In this document: in pieces, positions 35,807 through 43,366 of the stretch
How positions within the stretch are numbered: the first letter of the stretch is position 1
Layout: each line of letters opens with the position of its first letter
Source of the DNA: Gracilibacillus lacisalsi DSM 19029
Lineage (GTDB): Bacteria; Bacillota; Bacilli; Bacillales; Amphibacillaceae
DNA: 64,000 nt
Assembly (NCBI RefSeq): GCF_000377765.1
Contig: NZ_KB898669.1
Coordinates: forward strand, 110,669 to 174,668
Direction of reading: 5' to 3'
Translations under genes and position numbers: made by a program
Notes under the pieces: model-generated
Database searches by the model: none
Seen by the model: the letters and a program-made list of their open reading frames with translations, nothing else
Told to the model about the DNA's origin: nothing

Positions 35807-36699
35807 GCTTTCTTACCTCCATTGGGATTTCGCAATCCGAATTGTTGTCTTGCTTCTTCTGGTGTCATCACTTCAATATCATTGCCGTTTAGCATAGTAA
35901 CTGCTTTATCAACGAGTTGGTCATTACGAGCTAGTACACCTTTGGATAAATAGATGTTATCTTCCAATCCCACACGCACATTTCCACCTAACTGTGCTGC
36001 TTGTGCCAAAATTGGTAACTGCATACGTCCAATACCAAATGCTGACCAATGTGCATTCTCTGGAAGACGATCTCTCATATAAAGCATTGTTTCTACATCT
36101 GCATCCATTCCCCATGGAATTCCCATGCAAAATTGGAACATTGGGTCGCCATCGATTAATCCTTCATTTACAAGTTGTTTGGCAAAGCGAAGATGTCCGG
36201 TATCAAAACATTCCAGTTCAGGTTTTACACCACTGTCTTGAATCAATTTTGCTTGATCTCTTAACCAATCAGTCGGGCTCATATAAATCATATCTCCGAA
36301 ATTTACTGAACCGCAGTCGAGTGTACACATTTCTGGAAGTAGTTCGCCGACTGGTTCGTGACGTTCTGCTGGTGTTTGCATATCTGTTCCATTGCCTCCA
36401 GCTGCTGGCGTATCTAAACTCGGAATAAAATCACCGCCACCTCCAGAAGTAATATTAATAATCACGTCTGTTTCTGATTCGCGTATACGATCGACAATTT
36501 CTCGGTAGTGATTAACATCATGACTTATTCCACCTGTTTTTGGGTCACGAGCATGGACATGTGCTACCGTTGCACCTGCTTTTGCTGATTCGATCGCTGC
36601 TTCAGCGATTTCTTTTGGTGTTACCGGAACATAAGAACTTTTTGCTGTTGTATCTCCTGCACCTGTTACCGCAGCTGTTAATAATACTTTGTTCTTCAT
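35803..36699 (-). CDS. cdhC: Beta-keto acid cleavage enzyme, dehydrocarnitine cleavage
   Basis: A 298-residue BKACE (DUF849) enzyme. It has the zinc-binding VAHVHARDP motif (His47, His49), the conserved LTAAVTGAG start, the INITSGGGGDF loop and a C-terminal VRVGLEDNIYLSKGVLA segment. It transfers the trimethylaminoacetyl moiety of 3-dehydrocarnitine to acetyl-CoA, giving acetoacetate and betainyl-CoA. GTGAGG precedes the ATG. First gene of the operon, preceded by two TetR operators. Confidence 0.9.
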   Translation of the reverse strand: MKNKVLLTAAVTGAGDTTAKSSYVPVTPKEIAEAAIESAKAGATVAHVHARDPKTGGISHDVNHYREIVDRIRESETDVIINITSGGGGDFIPSLDTPAAGGNGTDMQTPAERHEPVGELLPEMCTLDCGSVNFGDMIYMSPTDWLRDQAKLIQDSGVKPELECFDTGHLRFAKQLVNEGLIDGDPMFQFCMGIPWGMDADVETMLYMRDRLPENAHWSAFGIGRMQLPILAQAAQLGGNVRVGLEDNIYLSKGVLARNDQLVDKAVTMLNGNDIEVMTPEEARQQFGLRNPNGGKKA

Positions 36700-36759
36700 T
36701 GGATATCCTCACTTTCTATATTAAGATGCTTTTTATCTGTCAAATCTTTTATAATTTGT

Positions 36760-36823
36760 ATACCATCCGGACGGTTTTTTTATCACAGTTAGAAACTATA
36801 CCATCCAGACGGTTTATTTTCAA
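36760..36823 (-). promoter_or_regulatory. Carnitine operon promoter with two TetR operators
   Basis: Two near-identical palindromic sites, ATACCATCCGGACGGTTT (36760-36777) and ATACCATCCAGACGGTTT (36798-36815). The minus-strand promoter TTGAAA (36818-36823), a 17-bp spacer and TATAGT (36795-36800) has the second operator filling the spacer. A bound TetR dimer would block polymerase. Confidence 0.75.
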
Positions 36824-36940
36824 CCCAAGATAATAGTTGAAAGGGGTTACATTGGGTGATTTTGCGAATAAAAGTAGCGCATTAGTGACTGTCAGGACAA
36901 TACATTCCGTGTTTTCGACAAAAAATCACAAAAAAAAAAT

Positions 36941-36972
36941 AAAACACCAGCTTGATAAACTGGTGTTTTGTA
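36941..36972 (-). terminator. Terminator of the carnitine-region tetR
   Basis: AAAACACCAG pairs perfectly with CTGGTGTTTT, followed on the minus strand by ATTTTTTTTTG, 10 bp past the tetR stop. Confidence 0.88.
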
Positions 36973-36982
36973 CAAAAACTAA

Positions 36983-37525
36983 TTAATCTGATTCATTAGC
37001 CCAATCTTTGAGCTTTTTATAGACTGCTTCTTTCTTTTCCGGTTCGATATGATATATATCGAATAACTCAGATAACCAAATCCCATCAGTAGCCAAACGA
37101 ATGATGGTCGCTTTGATTGGATCTATTCCGTCATGTTCGATTTCATGCTGCCACTCCGTATATAGTTCACGAATAGGATCCAACGAATTGGAGCTTACTG
37201 CTTTTGCAGCAAGTAAACCATAATGCATATCTTTGTTTTGGTATGCTTGATTAAAAGTGACATCCACATAGGCACGAACCCATTTTCCCTTATCAACAGG
37301 ATCTGCCTCAGCGTTATTTGCTATTTTCTCGCGATAATTGTTCGCAAGGTGTTCTACCATCCCTTGTACGAGAGCTTCTTTGGATGGGTAATGGTAAAGT
37401 AGTCCGCCTTTACTAATGCCCGCTTCTTTTGCAGTAGCGTCCAGTGTTAAGTTAAAGATACCTTGCTCACTAACGACCTTTGATGCAGCATGAAGGATTT
37501 CCACTTTTCTAGAATTTCTGCCCAT
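36983..37525 (-). CDS. TetR family regulator of carnitine catabolism
   Basis: A 180-residue repressor. The DNA-binding domain (residues 8-52) reads ILHAASKVVSEQGIFNLTLDATAKEAGISKGGLLYHYPSKEAL; the C-terminal half is a helical ligand domain. Its own promoter carries the same operator (37563-37580) as the carnitine operon, so it probably represses itself and the catabolic genes until a catabolic intermediate binds. The inducer is unknown; carnitine or a CoA-ester are the natural candidates. GAGGAG precedes the ATG. Confidence 0.87.
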   Translation of the reverse strand: MGRNSRKVEILHAASKVVSEQGIFNLTLDATAKEAGISKGGLLYHYPSKEALVQGMVEHLANNYREKIANNAEADPVDKGKWVRAYVDVTFNQAYQNKDMHYGLLAAKAVSSNSLDPIRELYTEWQHEIEHDGIDPIKATIIRLATDGIWLSELFDIYHIEPEKKEAVYKKLKDWANESD

Positions 37526-37559
37526 TCGAGATCTCCTCTTTTTTTAAACTTGTGATATT

Positions 37560-37589
37560 ACTATACTATCCAGACGGTATATTTTTCAA
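37560..37589 (-). promoter_or_regulatory. Promoter and TetR operator of the carnitine-region tetR
   Basis: TTGAAA (37584-37589), an 18-bp spacer and TATAGT (37560-37565) on the minus strand. The operator ATACTATCCAGACGGTAT (37563-37580) fills the spacer, the same architecture as the carnitine operon promoter. Confidence 0.7.
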
Positions 37590-38012
37590 TCATTTTTTTG
37601 GAGAATTTTTGAAAAGAGAGAAATAACAAATAAATATGTTATAATCTCTAGTTAAATGGTAAAATATAACACAAAAGAATTTTTCTCCTACTCGTCCATA
37701 CTCCCCTATAATAAGACGAACTCTATTATGTACAATCTCTTCATTATGATTTTTAAAGAATTGATATTTAAATCCCGAGTCATTACCAATTAAATTAGTG
37801 ATATAATGCGGAATACTGTCTAAACAGATAAGTACTATATCATGTGATAAAATCCCATAAGTATAAATTAACCTGATCTAAGCTAACCCCGCCACACTTT
37901 AGATTCCTTGAAACAAAAGAACTGCAAACGCGATTTACTTTCCTTGAATCCTATGTCAAAACATCCGTCAAGTATGCTATAATCAAACATATAATATAAG
38001 GAGTGCTGTTAA
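37590..38012. other. Non-coding gap before the coiled-coil gene
   Basis: No supported open frame. GTCAAA (37955-37960), a 17-bp spacer and TATAAT (37978-37983) form a candidate promoter for the gene at 38013. The remaining sequence is AT-rich without repeats that I recognise. Confidence 0.4.
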
Positions 38013-38405
38013 ATGGCAGAAAAACTTTTATTGGAGATTTTAGATGAGATAAAAGGGATGAAAGCTGAGGTTAACGGCGTTAAAGCTACTATTAATGGCA
38101 TTAATGGTACAATCGGCGGCATGAATCGTACGATCGCTGGCATCAAAGACGAACAAACAAAAATGAATCAACGACTTAATGAAATGGATCGTCAATTCAA
38201 TAAACGTTTTGATCGATTAGAAAACAAAACAAATGCCATTCAAGAACAAACAGCCAAAATAAGTGAGTATCATACAGAAACGATGCAAAAGTTAAACAGT
38301 AAAGCCACTAAAGATGATTTTAATTATCTTAAAGAGATGGTTTTTAAGCATGACGAAGAAATTTATAAAATTAAATCACAATATCAAAGTATAAATGAAA
38401 ATTAG
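38013..38405 (+). CDS. Soluble coiled-coil protein with short internal repeats
   Basis: A 130-residue hydrophilic protein that I cannot assign. Residues 15-45 hold degenerate seven-residue repeats (VNGVKATINGINGTIGGMNR), followed by heptad-rich helices to the C-terminus (MNQRLNEMDRQFNKRFDRLE). This predicts a continuous coiled coil, without signal peptide or membrane helix. AAGGAG lies 9 nt before the ATG and a strong terminator follows. Similar small proteins in Bacillaceae are unannotated; a structural or phage-like tail/coil role is possible but unproven. Confidence 0.65.
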   Translation: MAEKLLLEILDEIKGMKAEVNGVKATINGINGTIGGMNRTIAGIKDEQTKMNQRLNEMDRQFNKRFDRLENKTNAIQEQTAKISEYHTETMQKLNSKATKDDFNYLKEMVFKHDEEIYKIKSQYQSINEN

Positions 38406-38467
38406 CATACTTTTAACTAAATAGTTTATTCTAAATAATCCCTCTTAGAGGACTTGCTATTATTAAT

Positions 38468-38509
38468 AAGCGGTTCATCCCAACTATTAAATGTGGGATC
38501 AACCGCTTC
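38468..38509. terminator. Bidirectional terminator, coiled-coil gene / SASP gene
   Basis: AAGCGGTTCATCCCA and TGGGATCAACCGCTT form a stem of about 15 bp with one mismatch, between two convergent genes. T-rich sequence follows on both strands but no uninterrupted run. Confidence 0.7.
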
Positions 38510-38535
38510 GTCTTCCTTTGATTAAACGGACCCTT

Positions 38536-38802
38536 TTACTTAGAATCTTCCTGATTTTGTTGAAGCTGTTGTTGCCCCATCTTGACTAATTCTTGGACCA
38601 TATTACCACCTATGTGTCCACCTATTTTTCCAGCATCCTTAGCCTTAATATTCCCATTATAGCCTTGCTCAAGTGATACATGTTGTTCTGCTGCCACTTC
38701 ATACTTTGCTTTTTGCGGATCATTTGTATTAGCTATTTTTGCTTTTAATTGGTCCAATCCTTCTCGAGCTTCTGGAACAAGTATTTTATTCCTTTTTGCC
38801 AT
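38536..38802 (-). CDS. Alpha/beta-type small acid-soluble spore protein
   Basis: An 88-residue SASP that coats and protects spore DNA. Family features: NKILVPEAREGLDQLKAKIA at the start, a germination-protease site at YEVAAEQ (cf. FEIASEF), GKIGGHIGGNMVQELVKMGQQQL at the end. It is longer than typical SspA/B because of a DPQKAKYE insertion before the cleavage site, so it may be an SspF/minor type. AAAGGA precedes ATG 38802 by about 9 nt; an ATG three codons earlier is too close. Expected in the forespore under sigma-G. Confidence 0.88.
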   Translation of the reverse strand: MAKRNKILVPEAREGLDQLKAKIANTNDPQKAKYEVAAEQHVSLEQGYNGNIKAKDAGKIGGHIGGNMVQELVKMGQQQLQQNQEDSK

Positions 38803-39070
38803 TCTATTCATATCCTTTCCTTGGAATAGTTTTCACCAGCATGACTCGTTAGTTTATTATTTTCATTTTTCCATCAATCGTATTTTCTATCATTAGAATC
38901 CGGATTTTTTACATTTATTCGCTACTTTTCACTATCCTTCATTGTTTTCATTTACTCATTACCATGTTGTAATCCTCTCTTTACTATTATGTTTTGCATT
39001 TAACTAGAATTTATGAGTATCATTTGGCTACATCAAGGTTAAAATAAGCTCTATAGAATAGGAAAACAAA

Positions 39071-39216
39071 GAAAAGCGCAGAGCGCCCGCTTAAAAACGT
39101 AGCGGCTGGAGCTAATCAACTGAGATAAAGGAATCACTGGGAGCTTGCGAACCGATGATGACTTATCGTAGGGAGATTCGTGAAGTCGCCTAATTTTTGG
39201 GCGCTAGGAGCTAGAC
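39071..39216 (+). repeat. Interspersed hairpin element with GAAAAGCGC...GGGCGCT ends
   Basis: Starts with GAAAAGCGCAGAGCGCCC and ends with GGGCGCTAGGAGCTAGAC; AGCGCCC (39082-39088) pairs with GGGCGCT (39199-39205), and GGAGCT recurs inside. From memory such ends are common among interspersed intergenic repeats of Bacillaceae; this could not be checked here. No open frame. Confidence 0.55.
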
Positions 39217-39252
39217 ATCTCCAAAAATTTTATACTTTCTTGTCCTATAAGA

Positions 39253-39282
39253 AAAACCGGGAAAGGCCACCCGGTCCTTTTC
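39253..39282 (-). terminator. Terminator-like hairpin left of the repeat cluster
   Basis: ACCGGG (39256-39261) pairs with CCCGGT (39270-39275); the minus strand continues TTTTTCTTAT. No gene is known to end here; similar in sequence and position to the hairpin at 39795-39821 on the other side of the repeats. Confidence 0.45.
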
Positions 39283-39340
39283 ATTGACCAAAATAATATA
39301 TCGATGGTATAAAGTAATTATTTTGAGATAGATATTGGGC

Positions 39341-39480
39341 GTAACAACCGCTACGGCTTGCCCACTTCGCTTTCCGTGGACCGTGTCTTCAGCTAACTTT
39401 TGTAAAGAAGATCGCTTTATAAAAGTGGATCTTCAGATCACGCTGATCCCACAGGAGTCGAAGTGGACGCCTACGCTAAT
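39341..39480 (+). repeat. Palindromic repeat, left copy of an inverted pair
   Basis: An element of about 135 bp: GGCTTGCCCACTTCGCTTTCC at one end, AGCTAACTTTTGTAAAGAAG in the middle, AGGAGTCGAAGTGGACGCC at the other end. The ends are self-complementary around CCACTTCG/CGAAGTGG. It is about 70-75% identical to the inverted copy at 39590-39712. Confidence 0.7.
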
Positions 39481-39589
39481 TCATGCTCTACAATGAATGT
39501 ACTCGCTGACATTCCAATTTTATTACTCAGGTTAAGAAAGCTCGAGAAGTTAGCAGTCACAAACGTTGTAGAACAGTTTCATAGCGAAG

Positions 39590-39712
39590 GCCGTCCACTT
39601 CCACTCCTACGGGATGATTTTCGACTAAGATCCACTTTGATAAGCGCTCTTTGCTTACAAAGTTAGCTTAGGCGAAAATCCCGTGGAAAGGGAAGTGGAC
39701 AGCCGCAGCGAT
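39590..39712 (-). repeat. Palindromic repeat, right copy of an inverted pair
   Basis: Minus reading: GGCTGTCCACTTCCCTTTCC, then ACGGGATTTTCGCCTAAGC, GTGGATCTTAG, CGAAAATCATCCCGT and GGAGTGGAAGTGGACGGCC. Each block of the first half has its complement in the second half, so a single copy can fold into a long stem of about 40 bp with internal bulges. The 204-base open frame at 39463 between and across the copies is an artefact of the repeat. Confidence 0.75.
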
Positions 39713-39794
39713 GGTTTCCTGTGCAAGCTATTTCAAAATGGCTACTCTGCTTACAAATGCGTTGATACCGCGGATTATATGCTTTCCTATATTA

Positions 39795-39821
39795 TAAAAA
39801 AACCGGCAAACATCGCCGGTC
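39795..39821 (-). terminator. Terminator of the pectin / GH95 operon
   Basis: ACCGGC, loop, GCCGGT; on the minus strand followed by TTTTTTTATAAT. It lies 75 bp past the cytoplasmic pectinesterase stop. Confidence 0.85.
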
Positions 39822-39895
39822 CATTATTAAATACTAATTAGATGTCGATTACTTTGGTAGTAATGACGGAATATTGGAACAGGTTGTGCACCTTC

Positions 39896-40939
39896 TCATA
39901 GCGGAGAATAACGTATTTTTCTGTTTCTTACACAGCAATCTAGCAAATAGTCACGAAACCTTTCTGCTTCTTGTTTAGTTAAGCGTCTCCTCTTATCATT
40001 CAAACTGGCTCCAGCACCTTGACTACTATATTCATACAGCCGTGCTTCCATTGGAGAAAATCCCCCCATCTCTTTCCATCCCTGAGCTTTGATATGAGCT
40101 TCCATGTTACATTGATAAAACAATACACTAGCCTGTGCATCTGGATCTCCACCAGGATGCCATGGCCTTCCTAGGTATACTGTGTCATCTGCCATATCCG
40201 TTGATTCTTTTAAAAGCTTACATGACTCAAATAAGTAACCATACGGAACATCAATGGAGGTGCTTGCAGCGGTAATAAAACCATTGTTTTCCGTTTCACC
40301 TCGATCTAATGACACAATATCACACGCTTCAAATACAGCCTGGCCACTACCAAAAATAAAATCAACCGCACCTTCAATTACACAATTAGTAAAGTAATGT
40401 GTACCAGTATCTACAAGCAACGTATCTTGGTAACCTCGAAAGCAGCAATGTCCAAACATCACGTTGTCACTTTTATCTGTGGTACGAAAGGCAACCGCTT
40501 GGATATGAGAAACTTTCGTTGGATCATCATCTCTCTTTCGATATTCATTGATGTAATCAAAACTATTCTCAAAGGTCATATTAATCGCAGTAAAATTCGG
40601 TTCTCTAACGGTGACACTTGCACTGCCAAATGTGCCATATGTTGTACCATCACTTTTCTCTGTACCACTTGCCACATCATACGTCACAACAGTTTTGTCT
40701 CTATCCTCACCTATTAATGTAATCGACGGCTTTTCTATTTCTATTTTTTCATCATACACCCCTTTAGAAATAAATATGGTTGCAGAATCTCCTTTAACAT
40801 TGTCTAAAGCCGTTTGTATAGAAGAATACACCTTTTTTTGCTGATATTTTTCCTCTTCTTTCTCTGAATAATGTTGATCAACGATATAGTCGATTTGCAG
40901 ACTATAACGCTGTTCTATAGTATTTATTTTATTATTCAT
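39896..40939 (-). CDS. Cytoplasmic pectinesterase (CE8)
   Basis: A 347-residue pectin methylesterase/acyl-esterase without signal peptide. CE8 motifs: GYQDTLL (Gln, Asp), EGAVDFIFGSG (nucleophile Asp), YLGRPWHPGG (Arg), and AVAFRTT for the oxyanion Gln region. It demethylates imported short pectic oligosaccharides, complementing the secreted esterase at 9264-14483. AGGTGG precedes the ATG. It follows the GH95 gene by 16 bp (operon). Confidence 0.9.
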   Translation of the reverse strand: MNNKINTIEQRYSLQIDYIVDQHYSEKEEEKYQQKKVYSSIQTALDNVKGDSATIFISKGVYDEKIEIEKPSITLIGEDRDKTVVTYDVASGTEKSDGTTYGTFGSASVTVREPNFTAINMTFENSFDYINEYRKRDDDPTKVSHIQAVAFRTTDKSDNVMFGHCCFRGYQDTLLVDTGTHYFTNCVIEGAVDFIFGSGQAVFEACDIVSLDRGETENNGFITAASTSIDVPYGYLFESCKLLKESTDMADDTVYLGRPWHPGGDPDAQASVLFYQCNMEAHIKAQGWKEMGGFSPMEARLYEYSSQGAGASLNDKRRRLTKQEAERFRDYLLDCCVRNRKIRYSPL

Positions 40940-40955
40940 TCTTTTTCCACCTATC

Positions 40956-43244
40956 TTATTTAGTGTTGAAAGTTAATTGATACAAATGATCCTTTTTTGC
41001 ATCAAACTCAAACAAACCTGTTTCCAGTTGAGAAATTTCTCCTTTATCGATGCTGACCTTAAATGGATGACTCATCCTAAGACGGCAGATCCTTGATTGT
41101 GACGCTTTTATATGGACATACATTAATTGATGATTCTGCCATTTGATCTCTAGCGTAAATCCACCTCTGGCTTTTAGCCCTTTCACATAACCAGTTCTCC
41201 AATCTTTAGGCAAAGCTGGTAATAGATGAATTTCGTTTTGATGACTTTGGACGATCATCTCAGCAATTGCTGCTGTACCGCCAAAGTTCCCATCAATTTG
41301 AAACGGCGGGTGGTTGTCAAATAAATTTGGTAGAGTAGATGATTTTAACAACTCCTTAATATTTTCGTAGGCATCCTCTCCTTTAAATAAACGTGCCCAC
41401 ATATTGATAATCCACGCTCGACTCCAACCGGTATGCCCACCGCCATGCTCTAATCTACGATTTAATGTCACTTCGGCTGCCTTTGCTAGTTTCGGTGTCG
41501 TAATTGGCGATATTTGATTACTGGGATGTAAAGCAAATAAGTGAGAAATATGGCGGTGACCTGGTTCGGCTTCCTCATAATCTTCCAACCACTCTTGAAT
41601 TTGGCCATACTTTCCGATTTGAATTTCAGGAAGCTTTGACCTTAGATACAATAGCTGATCACGAAATTCATTGTCAGTTTCTAAAACCTCACTTGCCGCG
41701 ATACAATTAGAGAAAAGTGCATGGAGAATTTGACTGTCCATTGCCGGTGCTTCACACATTTTCCCGACCTCTCCACTTGGTAACTTATATGAATTTTCTG
41801 GTGATACTGAAGGGGTGGTGATCATGTATCCGTCTTGATTTTCAACTAGGAAATCGACGAAAAATATAGCTGCTTCTTTCATCGCATCATAAGCTTTTGC
41901 TAAAAATTCTTTGTCACCGTTATATTCGTAATGCTCCCATAAATGCAGACAAAGCCATGCGGCTCCCATTGGCCAATAACTTGCTGGTGGGTAGATATCT
42001 TGCGGTGCGGTATCTCCCCAAATATCGGTATTATGATGAGCGGTAAATCCACGACAGTCATACATCTTCTGAGCTGTTAATCTCCCGGATTCCCGCATTT
42101 TTTCAATTTGTTGAAATAACGGCTCATAACATTCTGACAAATTACAAACTTCTGCCGGCCAATAATTCATTTGGGCATTGATATTTATCGTATACTTACT
42201 ATCCCAAGGAGGAAGCATGTTATCATTCCAGATTCCTTGTAATGTCGCAGGCAATGAGTTTGGTCGACTTGATGAAATCATTAAGTAGCGTCCAAAATGA
42301 AAATATGTATTGATCAAATCGATATCTGTTTCCCCTTGTTTCATCCTTTCTAATCGCTCATTTATTGGCAATGATGTTATCCGCTGTTGATCCTCTAATT
42401 CCAGCTCCACTCGATGAAACAGGGTTTGATAATCCTTTATATGAGCTGACTTTAAGTCTTGATAGTTTTTCTTCTCAGCTGATGCTATTATATCTAAGCA
42501 CCGCCTTTCTGGACCAGGGAATCGATAAGTCGTCGCAGCCGATAACAAAATAGTCACTGCACTTGCATTATTCACACAAACACGATTACCAAGCGTTTGA
42601 ACAGTCCCATCATCAGCACTCACCCTCATAGCGGCTGAAAAAGCAATGCCATCCCTTCCACCTGTTTCTCCACTCATTACTATACTATTAGAGAAAAGAG
42701 GTTTGGTAGAATCTAAGTTCCTTGTATTCCCTCTATCTATATTTGCTTGTAATGAAATGGCACTTTTCTCCGAAGCAGTAATTCTCATGATCATTACTTG
42801 ATCTGGATAACTCGTAAACACTTCCCTTTGAAACTCTATGCCTTCCGATCGGTACTTTGTTTTTACTATTCCATTATTCAAATCTAATTCTCTATAATAA
42901 TCAGTGGTATCTGCAATATTAAATTGGATGATTAGCTCACCTAATGGTTCATAATGACGTTGGGCTTTTGGAATTCCAGAAAAACAAAGCTTTGCTAATT
43001 CTTCTGCTTCCATTAAATTCCCTTGAGAAAGCAATTTTCTTACTTTAGATAGATTAGGAAGCGCATCTGGATTAATTCGATCACGTGGTCCTCCATACCA
43101 AACCGTATCTTCGTTTAACTGTACTTTCTCTTTTATCACTTGCCCGAAAACCATGCCACCAAGCCTACCATTACCAATAGGTAACGCCTCATTCCAGTTC
43201 TTCGCCGGTTCTTTATACCACAATAATTTATTTTGATCAGTCAT
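40956..43244 (-). CDS. GH95 family glycosidase (alpha-L-fucosidase / alpha-L-galactosidase)
   Basis: A 762-residue inverting glycosidase. The N-terminal beta-domain begins KLLWYKEPAKNWNEALPIGNGRLGGMVFG, the catalytic (alpha/alpha)6 barrel holds NAQMNYWPAEVCNLSE and NTDIWGDTAPQ, and the C-terminal WARLFKGEDAY...NLFDNHPPFQIDGNFGG segment is conserved in the family. No signal peptide: acts on imported oligosaccharides, removing alpha-L-fucose or alpha-L-galactose from xyloglucan or rhamnogalacturonan side chains. GAGGTG lies 6 nt before ATG 43244. Confidence 0.9.
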   Translation of the reverse strand: MTDQNKLLWYKEPAKNWNEALPIGNGRLGGMVFGQVIKEKVQLNEDTVWYGGPRDRINPDALPNLSKVRKLLSQGNLMEAEELAKLCFSGIPKAQRHYEPLGELIIQFNIADTTDYYRELDLNNGIVKTKYRSEGIEFQREVFTSYPDQVMIMRITASEKSAISLQANIDRGNTRNLDSTKPLFSNSIVMSGETGGRDGIAFSAAMRVSADDGTVQTLGNRVCVNNASAVTILLSAATTYRFPGPERRCLDIIASAEKKNYQDLKSAHIKDYQTLFHRVELELEDQQRITSLPINERLERMKQGETDIDLINTYFHFGRYLMISSSRPNSLPATLQGIWNDNMLPPWDSKYTININAQMNYWPAEVCNLSECYEPLFQQIEKMRESGRLTAQKMYDCRGFTAHHNTDIWGDTAPQDIYPPASYWPMGAAWLCLHLWEHYEYNGDKEFLAKAYDAMKEAAIFFVDFLVENQDGYMITTPSVSPENSYKLPSGEVGKMCEAPAMDSQILHALFSNCIAASEVLETDNEFRDQLLYLRSKLPEIQIGKYGQIQEWLEDYEEAEPGHRHISHLFALHPSNQISPITTPKLAKAAEVTLNRRLEHGGGHTGWSRAWIINMWARLFKGEDAYENIKELLKSSTLPNLFDNHPPFQIDGNFGGTAAIAEMIVQSHQNEIHLLPALPKDWRTGYVKGLKARGGFTLEIKWQNHQLMYVHIKASQSRICRLRMSHPFKVSIDKGEISQLETGLFEFDAKKDHLYQLTFNTK

Positions 43245-43289
43245 ATTTAACACCTCATTTGATTTCTATTGAAATATTTTCAAATAGAG

Positions 43290-43325
43290 TTAGGGTTCTT
43301 AAAATTATTGTCTCAAGAACCCTAA
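43290..43325 (-). terminator. Intercistronic hairpin after the binding-protein gene
   Basis: TTAGGGTTCTT and AAGAACCCTAA form a perfect 11-bp inverted repeat 42 bp past the lipoprotein stop and 46 bp before GH95. There is no strong T-run on the minus strand; it may be a partial terminator or an mRNA-stabilising stem that keeps binding-protein expression high. Confidence 0.55.
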
Positions 43326-43366
43326 TGAATCTTGAATGGTCAAAGCTTATCGAAGAGCTTAGCTAC

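Noticed and set aside
35994..36428. Plus-strand open frame of 144 codons
   Set aside because: Antisense of cdhC with Leu/His-rich composition typical of a shadow frame.
36700..36745. TTGACA-N17-TATAGA as the carnitine operon promoter
   Set aside because: The -10 box would touch the cdhC ribosome site, leaving no leader; the promoter at 36795-36823 fits better.
39463..39666. Plus-strand open frame of 67 codons
   Set aside because: It lies across the palindromic repeat pair, has no ribosome site and an unlikely composition.
41504..41710. Small plus-strand gene inside the GH95 gene
   Set aside because: Antisense to conserved catalytic-domain codons without start signals.
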